NCBI GenBank assembly: GCA_964528795.1
Contig: CAZGUY010000019.1
Span: 1-10,310, forward strand
Length of the DNA: 10,310 nt
Origin: DATFJC01 sp964528795
GTDB lineage: Bacteria; Patescibacteriota; Patescibacteriia; UBA2591; UBA6264
Reading direction: 5' to 3'
The notes below the pieces were generated by a model. The model saw only the letters and a list, made by a program, of their open reading frames with translations, did not search any database and was not told the DNA's origin. Positions within the stretch are counted from its first letter, which is position 1, and each line of letters begins with the position of its first letter. The translations under genes were made by a program, and so were the position numbers. Shown in pieces: positions 5,389 through 10,310 of the stretch.

Positions 5389-6312
5389 ATGCAAGAATAT
5401 GATTTAGTTATAATAGGGGGAGGGCCAGCTGGTTTAACTGCTGGTATTTATGCTACTCGGTACAACATGAAAAATGTTGTAATTACTAAAGAGATAGGCG
5501 GCATGATGTTAGAGGCGCCTGAGGTTTGTAATTACCCAAGTGAAACAAAAATTTCTGGCTTAAAATTAGCAGAAAAAATGAAAGAAAATTTAGAAAACTT
5601 AAATGGCAAGGTTAAGGAAGGCGAAGTAGAAGAAGTAAAAAAGGAGAAAAAAGATTTTATTTTAAATTTAGAATCAGGTGATAGAATTAAGGCTAAAAGT
5701 TTAATATTAGCAACAGGAACTAAAAAAAGAAGTCTTAATTTAGAAAAAGAAGATAAATATTTAGGCAAGGGTGTTTCATATTGTGTTACCTGTGATGGAG
5801 CCTTTTTTAAAGACAAGGTGGTTGGAGTTGTGGGGGGATCAGATAGTGCTGGGGCAGCAGCTATTTACTTGTCTGATATTGCTAAAAAAATATATATAAT
5901 TTATAGAAAGGATAACTTACGAGCTAATCCAGCTTGGATTAAAGATATTAAAAAGCAGGATAAAATTGAAGTGATTACTAATACTAATGTGGTTGGTTTA
6001 AAAGGAGATAATATGCTCTCTAGTGTCGTACTTGATAATCCTTATCAAGGTAGTAAAACTCTAGATTTAAATGGTCTTTTTATTGAAATAGGAACTATTC
6101 CAATAACTTCTCTTTTTGACAATTTAGCTATAAAAACTAATAAAAAGGGTTATCTAAAGGTAGGTAAAGATCAATCAACTAATATTAAAGGCATTTTTGG
6201 GGCTGGAGATGTAACTAATGCTTCTAATGGTTTGCGTCAAATTGTAACAGCTTGTTCTGAGGGGGCTATAAGTGTTGATAGCGCTTTTAAATATTTAAAA
6301 CAACATAGATAG
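5389..6312 (+). CDS. trxB: Thioredoxin reductase (FAD/NAD(P)H-dependent)
   Basis: The 307-residue product has the low-molecular-weight thioredoxin reductase layout: FAD site GGGPAG (10-15), A-T-G at about 108-110, redox disulfide C132-V-T-C135-D-G, nucleotide site GGSDSA (149-154), and C-terminal FAD motif G273-D-V followed by the L-R-Q helix. It reduces thioredoxin-like proteins in the cytoplasm. Differences from the textbook enzyme: G-G-M-M-L-E-A-P replaces the usual G-G-Q-L-T-T-T-T, an extra C47 follows, and the NADPH 2'-phosphate motif H-R-R-x3-R reads Y172-R-K-D-N-L-R178, so cofactor preference is uncertain. The start at 5389 gives the normal family length. An upstream TTG at 5362 would overlap the previous gene and add nine residues with no family match. 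No ribosome site is visible, so coupling to 4985 is likely. It ends in TAG, the only one in the window. Confidence 0.94.
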   Translation: MQEYDLVIIGGGPAGLTAGIYATRYNMKNVVITKEIGGMMLEAPEVCNYPSETKISGLKLAEKMKENLENLNGKVKEGEVEEVKKEKKDFILNLESGDRIKAKSLILATGTKKRSLNLEKEDKYLGKGVSYCVTCDGAFFKDKVVGVVGGSDSAGAAAIYLSDIAKKIYIIYRKDNLRANPAWIKDIKKQDKIEVITNTNVVGLKGDNMLSSVVLDNPYQGSKTLDLNGLFIEIGTIPITSLFDNLAIKTNKKGYLKVGKDQSTNIKGIFGAGDVTNASNGLRQIVTACSEGAISVDSAFKYLKQHR

Positions 6313-6334
6313 TAGGGGTATTTACTCCAATTGA

Positions 6335-6360
6335 ATCTGGTTAAAGCCAGTTTTTTCTTT
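6335..6360 (+). terminator. Likely weak terminator after trxB
   Basis: CTGG (6337-6340) pairs with CCAG (6347-6350), perhaps plus a T-G pair inside, followed by TTTTTTCTTT. The stem is short but the T-tract is good. A second small hairpin, GGGGT/ACTCC with one G-U pair (6315-6328), lies just upstream. Confidence 0.5.
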
Positions 6361-6386
6361 TACATAAATTTTTTTTAATATACAAT
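6359..6386 (+). promoter_or_regulatory. Promoter for tsaC: TTTACA-16-TACAAT
   Basis: TTTACA (6359-6364) and TACAAT (6381-6386) are each one mismatch from consensus, 16 bases apart. The predicted start, about 6393, leaves a three-base leader before ATG 6396, so the tsaC message should be effectively leaderless. Confidence 0.65.
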
Positions 6387-6395
6387 TAAAATAGT

Positions 6396-6974
6396 ATGAA
6401 AAATAAGAAAATTATTCAAAAACTAAAAAATAATAAAGTAGGCGTTTTAGGGACTGATACTTTATACGGTTTAGTGGGTTCTGCTTTTTCCAAACAAGCG
6501 GTTGAACATATTTACGAACTTAAGAAAAGAGATTCTAAAAAACCTTTAATTGTTTTAATTTCTAAAGTTGATGATATTTTTGATTTTGGAGTTGAGATTG
6601 ATAATAGTATAAAAAAGTTTTTAAAAAGAATTTGGCCTGCTAAAATTAGTGTTATTTTATCCTGTGATAAGGAAGAGTTTAATTACATTCATCGAGGTAA
6701 AAAAAGTATTGCTTTTAGAATGCCAGATAAAAAAGATTTAAGAGACTTATTAGAAAAAACAGGCCCTATCGTTGCTCCAAGTGCTAATTTAGAAGGAAAA
6801 TCTCCAGCCAAAACTATAGATGAAGCTAAAGATTACTTTGGTTCAAAAATAGATTTTTATAAAGATGAGGGTAAACTTGAGTCAAAACCCTCTACTGTTA
6901 TGAGAGTGAAGGATAATAAAATTGATGTTTTGAGAAAAGGGGAAGTAAAAATCAAAAATAATAAAGCCAAATAA
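6396..6974 (+). CDS. tsaC: L-threonylcarbamoyladenylate synthase, YrdC/Sua5 family (t6A tRNA modification)
   Basis: The 192-residue product makes threonylcarbamoyl-AMP from threonine, bicarbonate and ATP, the first step of t6A37 formation in ANN-decoding tRNAs (family knowledge). Diagnostic blocks are all present: G19-T-D-T-L-Y-G-L26, K43-K-R-D-S-K-K-P-L51 (substrate-binding K/R), W-P-A-K-I-S near 80, A-F-R-M-P-D near 107, A-P-S-A-N131 followed by E-G-K-S-P, and S-T-V-M-R near 167. The length matches the short YrdC/TsaC form; the extra C-terminal Sua5 domain is absent. The partners TsaD, TsaB and TsaE are not in the window. The stop abuts the next gene's ATG with no spacing, so the two are co-translated. 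It has its own promoter and almost no leader. Confidence 0.93.
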   Translation: MKNKKIIQKLKNNKVGVLGTDTLYGLVGSAFSKQAVEHIYELKKRDSKKPLIVLISKVDDIFDFGVEIDNSIKKFLKRIWPAKISVILSCDKEEFNYIHRGKKSIAFRMPDKKDLRDLLEKTGPIVAPSANLEGKSPAKTIDEAKDYFGSKIDFYKDEGKLESKPSTVMRVKDNKIDVLRKGEVKIKNNKAK

Positions 6975-7643
6975 ATGAATAAAAATTATAAAACAATTTT
7001 AGGGACAATAATTTTTATACCCTTATTAGTTTTTTTAATATATGGGATATTTTTCCCAACCTCATTTTTTGAAAGTAGGGAAGCAGTAATGAATTATGTA
7101 GAAGGTTTTGGTTTTTGGGCTCCTTTAGTTTTTGTTATTATTCAAATTCTTCAAGTAACTCTAGCCCCTATTAATGGTTACACAATTGGAATAGCAGGGG
7201 GTTTTATTTTTGGAGTATGGCAAGGTTTTTTATTAAATTATATTGGAAGAGCTTTAGGTCATATAGTTGCTTTTAGTTTAGCTCAAAAATTAGGGAGAGA
7301 CTTGGTGAAAAAAATGGTGAAAAAAGAAACTTTACAAAAATATGATAATTTTTGGGAAAAGGGTGGTTCATTTTTATTGTTTTTAGTTTATTATTTACCA
7401 TTTTTCCCAGATGATACTATTTCTTATATTGCTGGAATATCTAAGATAAAATTTAAGTTTTTCATGATTGCTAATATTTTTGGAAATATTGGCGGTTCAT
7501 TAGCTTTAGCTTATATTGGCTCTGGTATGGATCCTACTAAAACAAAGTTTTTTATAATTTTTGGTATTGTAGGCTTGATAGGCCTTTTCTTATCTTATTA
7601 TTGGTATAAAAAGTATTATCCCAGGTTTAAAAACAAAAATTAA
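6975..7643 (+). CDS. TVP38/TMEM64-family (SNARE-associated/DedA-like) integral membrane protein
   Basis: The 222-residue polytopic protein has the two signature blocks of the VTT/SNARE_assoc domain: G75-G-F-I-F-G80 followed by a G-x3-L-G-H-x3-F stretch and L-G-R, and P142-F-F-P-D-D147 followed by I-A-G and a later G-N-I-G-G. Hydrophobic helices lie at about residues 8-27 (N-terminal anchor), 46-66, 70-105 (probably partly re-entrant), 132-150, 160-180 and 188-208, with a lysine-rich C-terminus. Members are linked to lipid scrambling or undecaprenyl-phosphate handling in some bacteria, but the substrate here is unknown. The ATG directly follows the tsaC stop, so it is the second gene of that operon. 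There is no functional link to t6A synthesis that I know of, so the pairing may only reflect genome packing. No strong terminator follows before the hisS promoter. Confidence 0.88.
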   Translation: MNKNYKTILGTIIFIPLLVFLIYGIFFPTSFFESREAVMNYVEGFGFWAPLVFVIIQILQVTLAPINGYTIGIAGGFIFGVWQGFLLNYIGRALGHIVAFSLAQKLGRDLVKKMVKKETLQKYDNFWEKGGSFLLFLVYYLPFFPDDTISYIAGISKIKFKFFMIANIFGNIGGSLALAYIGSGMDPTKTKFFIIFGIVGLIGLFLSYYWYKKYYPRFKNKN

Positions 7644-7648
7644 AGGGG

Positions 7649-7677
7649 TTGCTTTTTTAATTATTTTATGCTATTTT
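7649..7677 (+). promoter_or_regulatory. Extended -10 promoter for hisS-tRNA-His
   Basis: TTGCTT (7649-7654), a weak -35, is 17 bases from TATTTT (7672-7677), which is preceded by TG at 7669-7670. The predicted start is about 7684, five bases before ATG 7689. No Shine-Dalgarno site fits in the leader. Confidence 0.5.
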
Positions 7678-7688
7678 AATGAAAGCTT

Positions 7689-9014
7689 ATGAGTACAGAT
7701 TATATTAAACCACAACTAAGCGCTGGGTTTAGGGATTATTTACCAAAAGATCAAATTCCTAGACAAGAAATGATAAAAACTATTCAAAAAGTTTTTGAAA
7801 GTTTTGGTTTTGTACCTTTAAAAACTCCTTCAATAGAAAGAAAAATTAATTTAACCGGTAGAGACAAAGATTTTGATATGCAAATTTTTGAAGCCAAATT
7901 AGAAGGAAGTAGTAAAGAGCTTGCTCTTCGTTTTGATTTAACCGTTCCTTTAGCAAGAGTTGTTTCTGCTTATCCTGATTTAGAAAAACCTTTTAAAAGG
8001 TATCAATTGGGGAAGGTATGGCGAGGTGAAAAACCTCAAGCAGGTAGGTATAGAGAATTTTTGCAATTTGATGTTGATATTATAGGCACAAAAAGCGTTT
8101 TAGCTGATTCTGAAATTATAGCTGTTATATTTGAAACAATGAAAGCTTTAGGGGTAGATAATTTCTCAATTAAGGTAAATAATAGAAAGATTTTAAATGG
8201 CTTGTCTTCATATATTGGTTTTGACAAAGAAAAAACTAAAGACGTTTTAAGAATAATAGATAAAAAAGAAAAAAAATCTTGGTCTGATTTGAAAAAAGAA
8301 TTTAAAAAAGAAGTTAATTTAAAAGATGACCAAATTAAAAAAATTAAAGAATTTATAGATATTAAACCAGGCAAGACACAAGTACTTGAAAAAGTAAAAG
8401 ATTTAATGGGTCAGTCAAAAGAAGTGACAAAAGGAATAAATGAATTGTCTCAAATCATTAAAAATTTAAAAGCTTTAGGGGTTAATGATAAAAATTGGGA
8501 TATTGACCTTTCAATTGCTAGAGGTCTTAGTTATTACACTGGAACAGTTTTTGAAACTATTATAAATGATCTACCTTCAATTGGAAGCGTGTTTTCGGGG
8601 GGTAGATATGATGATCTAGTTAATAGGTTTTCTCCGGCTGATATTTCTGGAGTTGGTGCTTCTATTGGGGTTGATAGGTTTTTTGCGGCTATGGACAAGT
8701 TAGGGCTTGTTAAGGGAAGTAAAACTAAGTCTAGAGTAATTGTTTTACCTTTAAATAAAGATTGCTTTTTAGAATCACAAAAAATTGTTTCTAAATTAAG
8801 AAACAATAATATTGCATCTGAAATCTATTTAGGAGAAGCAGATTCTTTTAAAGAAAAAATTATATATGCTGCTAAAAAAGAAATACCAGTTTCTTTAATT
8901 ATTGGCCCGGATGAAATTGAAAGGGGGGTAGTTCAACTAAAGGATATGGAAAAAGAAACGCAAATAGAAGTTAAAAAAGATAACTTAATTAAAAAAATAA
9001 AAGAAATTATATAA
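7689..9014 (+). CDS. hisS: Histidyl-tRNA synthetase
   Basis: The 441-residue class II synthetase charges tRNA-His. Motif 1 is in the N-terminal G-F-R-D-Y-L-P region. Motif 2 is W-R-G-E-K-P-Q-A then G119-R-Y-R-E-F-L-Q-F-D-V-D130. The histidine-specific loop is R278-G-L-S-Y-Y-T-G285, followed by S-G-G-R-Y-D-D-L. Motif 3 is G321-V-G-A-S-I-G-V-D-R330. The C-terminal 90 residues form the usual anticodon-binding domain (R-V-I-V-L-P-L, then I-I-G-P-D-E). Length is close to normal. Motif 2 with E-F-x-Q-x-D-x-D and the Y-Y-T-G loop are closer to the archaeal/eukaryotic style than to the E. coli enzyme, and the usual D of G-L-D-Y-Y is S281. The cognate tRNA gene begins seven bases after the stop with no terminator between, so the two are probably co-transcribed. 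Confidence 0.95.
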   Translation: MSTDYIKPQLSAGFRDYLPKDQIPRQEMIKTIQKVFESFGFVPLKTPSIERKINLTGRDKDFDMQIFEAKLEGSSKELALRFDLTVPLARVVSAYPDLEKPFKRYQLGKVWRGEKPQAGRYREFLQFDVDIIGTKSVLADSEIIAVIFETMKALGVDNFSIKVNNRKILNGLSSYIGFDKEKTKDVLRIIDKKEKKSWSDLKKEFKKEVNLKDDQIKKIKEFIDIKPGKTQVLEKVKDLMGQSKEVTKGINELSQIIKNLKALGVNDKNWDIDLSIARGLSYYTGTVFETIINDLPSIGSVFSGGRYDDLVNRFSPADISGVGASIGVDRFFAAMDKLGLVKGSKTKSRVIVLPLNKDCFLESQKIVSKLRNNNIASEIYLGEADSFKEKIIYAAKKEIPVSLIIGPDEIERGVVQLKDMEKETQIEVKKDNLIKKIKEII

Positions 9015-9021
9015 ATTTGAT

Positions 9022-9096
9022 GGTGGGCGTAGCTCAATTGGTTAGAGCACTAGTTTGTGGAACTAGATGTTGTGGGTTCGAGTCCCATCGCCCACC
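9022..9096 (+). tRNA. tRNA-His (anticodon GTG), with encoded G-1
   Basis: The cloverleaf is complete. The acceptor GTGGGCG (9023-9029) pairs with CGCCCAC (9089-9095). The D-stem is GCTC/GAGC, the anticodon stem CTAGT/ACTAG with loop TTGTGGA (anticodon GTG), and the T-stem GTGGG/CCCAT with loop TTCGAGT. The extra G at 9022 is the G-1 unique to tRNA-His and faces C73 at 9096, the pair that histidyl-tRNA synthetase reads. The next bases are CCC then TTT, so the CCA end is not encoded and must be added by a nucleotidyltransferase. It directly follows hisS and ends in the terminator at 9107. Confidence 0.97.
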
Positions 9097-9106
9097 CCTT
9101 TAAAAT

Positions 9107-9133
9107 GCTAAGATTTTATATCTTAGCTTTTTT
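9107..9133 (+). terminator. Rho-independent terminator after tRNA-His
   Basis: GCTAAGAT (9107-9114) pairs perfectly with ATCTTAGC (9120-9127) around a 5-base TTTAT loop, followed by six Ts (9128-9133). It closes the hisS-tRNA transcript. Confidence 0.9.
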
Positions 9134-9135
9134 AT

Positions 9136-9164
9136 TTGACAAAAAAGGGTCTAGGTTTCACAAT
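9136..9164 (+). promoter_or_regulatory. Probable promoter for the SurA-N-like gene
   Basis: A perfect TTGACA (9136-9141) is 17 bases from CACAAT (9159-9164, four of six matches). A start near 9171 would give a leader of about 100 bases, much longer than those of the other genes here. CACAAT also pairs with GTTGTG at 9173-9178 as an imperfect inverted repeat around the predicted start, which could be an operator, but the match is short. Confidence 0.45.
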
Positions 9165-9223
9165 AAGTAATAGTTGTGTAAAAACGATAAAAAGGTCAAT
9201 TTTATTTAATAAATAAGGTACTA

Positions 9224-9249
9224 AGTTAGATTTTTGTTGAAATCTAACT
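9224..9249. repeat. 10-bp perfect inverted repeat in the leader of the SurA-N-like gene
   Basis: AGTTAGATTT (9224-9233) pairs with AAATCTAACT (9240-9249) around a 6-base TTGTTG loop. No T-tract follows on either strand, so it is not a terminator. It ends 20 bases before ATG 9270, a place where an RNA hairpin or a DNA-bound regulator could affect translation initiation, mRNA stability or transcription. Confidence 0.7.
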
Positions 9250-9269
9250 AATGAATTAAAAGATTAATT

Positions 9270-9965
9270 ATGAAAAAAGGTATAATCATTGTATTAGTTA
9301 TTTTAGTTGTTGGAGCTGGTTTATGGTATACATTATCAAACCAAAGTCAAAACAAAGAAGCTTCAAATAAAGACGGTGAAGCAGTTGCTATTGTTAATGG
9401 TGAAAAAATAGCAAAAGCAGATCTTGAAGCTCAATTTGCTCAAGCAAAGCAAATGTATTCTCAACAAAACTTAAATGATCAGCAAAAACAGCAATTAAAA
9501 GACCAATTACTTGATCAATTAATTGGTAGTATTCTTTTAAAGCAAGAAGCTAAAAAACAAGGTGTAACTATTGACCAAGGTGAAATTGATTCTCAAATGG
9601 ATCAAATGATTCAAAGCTTGGGAGGAGAAGAAGCTTTTAATAAGCAGTTACAACAAAGTGGTTTAACTAGGGAAGAGTTAAAAACAAGGATGAAAGAACA
9701 GTTGGTTGTTCAAGAATATATAAATTCAGAAATTTCTGAAGGTGAGTTAAGTGTTACAGACGAAGAGTTAAAATCTTATTATGATCAAATGAGAGCCATT
9801 CAACAAGGAGGTGGAACCCAAACTCCATCTTTTGAGGAAATGGAAGATACTCAAAAAGATCAAATGAGATCTCAACTTAAACAGCAAAAAAGAAGTACTC
9901 AAACTCAACAGTTAATTGAAAAGCTTAAAAAAGATGCTAATATTCAAAAATTAAACCAAGAGTAA
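9270..9965 (+). CDS. Membrane-anchored SurA N-terminal-domain protein (foldase-like chaperone without a rotamase domain)
   Basis: The 231-residue product has K2-K3, then one hydrophobic helix (about 4-22) that is probably an uncleaved anchor: no lipobox cysteine and no clear cleavage site follow. After a short polar linker the SurA_N/PrsA-like fold starts with A-I-V-N43-G-E-K-I and continues in helices to about residue 165 (including L-L-D-Q-L-I, L-L-K-Q-E-A-K and L-T-R-E-E-L motifs). The PPIC parvulin rotamase domain that normally follows is absent. Instead there is a glutamine-rich linker with GGG and a K/Q-rich helical end. The protein should hang on the outer face of the cell membrane and bind unfolded exported proteins without catalysing proline isomerisation (inference). 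It contains no cysteine. It has a long leader with a hairpin and no Shine-Dalgarno site. Its stop codon lies inside the loop of its terminator. Confidence 0.85.
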   Translation: MKKGIIIVLVILVVGAGLWYTLSNQSQNKEASNKDGEAVAIVNGEKIAKADLEAQFAQAKQMYSQQNLNDQQKQQLKDQLLDQLIGSILLKQEAKKQGVTIDQGEIDSQMDQMIQSLGGEEAFNKQLQQSGLTREELKTRMKEQLVVQEYINSEISEGELSVTDEELKSYYDQMRAIQQGGGTQTPSFEEMEDTQKDQMRSQLKQQKRSTQTQQLIEKLKKDANIQKLNQE

Positions 9966-9989
9966 GGTTGGTTTAAATTTTGTTTTTTT
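9951..9989 (+). terminator. Terminator overlapping the end of the SurA-N-like gene
   Basis: TTAAACCAA (9951-9959) pairs with TTGGTTTAA (9968-9976) around an 8-base loop, and flanking A and T runs can extend the stem. TTTTG plus seven Ts follow. The TAA stop at 9963-9965 is in the loop, so the left arm is coding sequence. Confidence 0.75.
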
Positions 9990-9993
9990 AAAT

Positions 9994-10045
9994 AGATCTG
10001 AGAGCATTGTTATATTTTGTTATACAAAACAATGCTCTTGGATTT
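9994..10045. repeat. Long imperfect hairpin between the SurA-N-like and HD genes
   Basis: The core, 10001-10011 with 10028-10038, is 11 perfect pairs. G-U, C-G, U-A and A-U pairs extend it to 9994-10011 with 10028-10045 (18 pairs, three G-U), around a 16-base loop. The following T-run is mostly inside the stem, so it is a poor terminator by itself. It could be a back-up terminator, a processing site or a small-element remnant. It ends 12 bases before the next promoter. Confidence 0.6.
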
Positions 10046-10057
10046 TATAAATTAGTA

Positions 10058-10086
10058 TTGACAAATACTTTATTTCCCCTTATATT
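10058..10086 (+). promoter_or_regulatory. Near-consensus promoter for the HD-domain gene
   Basis: TTGACA (10058-10063), exactly 17 bases, TATATT (10081-10086): the same hexamers and spacing as the promoter at 3751. The start should be about 10093, giving a leader of about 19 bases with no Shine-Dalgarno site. Confidence 0.75.
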
Positions 10087-10111
10087 AAATAACAAATAAT
10101 CTAAAAAAATT

Positions 10112-10310
10112 ATGACAAGACAAGAAGCTCTTGACTTTTTAAAAGACAATGTAAAAACAAAAAATTTAAGAAAACATTGCTTTGCAGTTGAAGCAGTAAT
10201 GAGAGAGTTAGCTGATTATTTTGATAAAGATAAAGATAAATGGGGCTTAGCTGGCTTACTTCATGATATTGATTATGAAAAAACCAAAGATGAACCAGAA
10301 AAACATTCTA
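10112..10310 (+). CDS. HD/HDIG-domain phosphohydrolase, N-terminal part (runs off the window)
   Basis: An open frame from ATG 10112 to the window edge gives 66 residues. H22 lies in an early helix (R-K-H-C-F-A-V-E). L-L-H51-D52-I-D-Y-E is the HD metal-binding signature, and E-P-E-K-H65-S looks like the next histidine ligand of small HDIG proteins. Such proteins are metal-dependent phosphohydrolases acting on nucleotides or nucleic acids; the substrate cannot be told from this part. The start is the first ATG after a strong promoter and puts the first histidine at the usual distance from the N-terminus. The 3' end is missing only because the window ends. Confidence 0.85.
   Translation, partial: MTRQEALDFLKDNVKTKNLRKHCFAVEAVMRELADYFDKDKDKWGLAGLLHDIDYEKTKDEPEKHS

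Noticed and set aside
5532..5816. Minus-strand open frame inside trxB
   Set aside because: Antisense shadow of a well-supported gene; low-complexity S/F/L/K composition typical of reversed AT-rich coding DNA.
7641..7660. AAAG/CTTT followed by Ts as a terminator after the TVP38-like gene
   Set aside because: Four weak pairs only; no believable stem, and the stretch overlaps the hisS promoter.
8036..8806. Two minus-strand open frames inside hisS (8036-8374 and 8534-8806)
   Set aside because: Antisense shadows of hisS with no promoter or start signals.
1..10310. UGA recoded to glycine as in Gracilibacteria/Absconditabacteria, prompted by the lack of TGA stops
   Set aside because: No in-frame TGA occurs in any gene and motif glycines are all GGN; absence of TGA among twelve stops is expected at this AT content.
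1..10310. Complete defence system or mobile element
   Set aside because: No transposase, integrase, terminal repeats, restriction or toxin-antitoxin genes; the helicase, nuclease and HAD genes have ordinary repair readings and do not match a defence locus known to me.

Overview
The window reads like a piece of a small, very AT-rich bacterial genome, most probably from the Candidate Phyla Radiation (Patescibacteria, Parcubacteria-like). This is inference, resting on lysine/asparagine/isoleucine-rich proteins, very short intergenic gaps, many small membrane proteins of unknown function, and a gene mix (stand-alone PD-(D/E)XK nuclease, UvrD-type helicase, TrxB, TsaC, TVP38-type membrane protein, SurA-N-only chaperone-like protein) common in that group. 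No 16S rRNA or other phylogenetic anchor is present. Of twelve stop codons seen, eleven are TAA, one is TAG and none is TGA. No UGA recoding is visible.

Layout. Bases 3-206 are the tail of a one-helix membrane protein. Bases 254-3743 form a DNA-processing neighbourhood: a RecB/Cas4-like nuclease, a HAD-superfamily phosphatase-like protein with its own Shine-Dalgarno site and terminator, and a complete UvrD/PcrA-type helicase. Bases 3820-5386 hold three small membrane proteins of unknown function; the middle one is the only minus-strand gene. The last of them sits two bases before trxB (5389-6312). Then come tsaC (tRNA t6A pathway) abutting a TVP38/TMEM64-type membrane protein (6396-7643), and hisS (7689-9014) followed seven bases later by tRNA-His(GTG). 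After a clear terminator comes a membrane-anchored SurA-N-like protein (9270-9965) with a long structured leader, and then the start of an HD-domain hydrolase (10112 to the window end).

Expression signals are unusually legible. Five genes have a -10 box ending only 6-11 bases before the ATG, three of them with an upstream TG, so their mRNAs should be leaderless or nearly so. Only two genes (1088 and 3820) carry strong AAGGAGG sites. Each of these is followed by a strong hairpin terminator and uses more CGN arginine codons than uvrD, which suggests a different history. Good TTGACA-17-TATATT promoters precede 3820 and 10112.

I see no CRISPR array, transposon, integrase or complete known defence system. 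The most original observation is that the HAD protein appears to be an internal duplication: residues about 3-75 repeat residues about 86-159, but the first copy has lost most catalytic residues. The nuclease/HAD/helicase grouping, the 2+2 cysteine arrangement of the nuclease, the leaderless promoter pattern and the hisS-tRNA-His linkage are the other points worth following.
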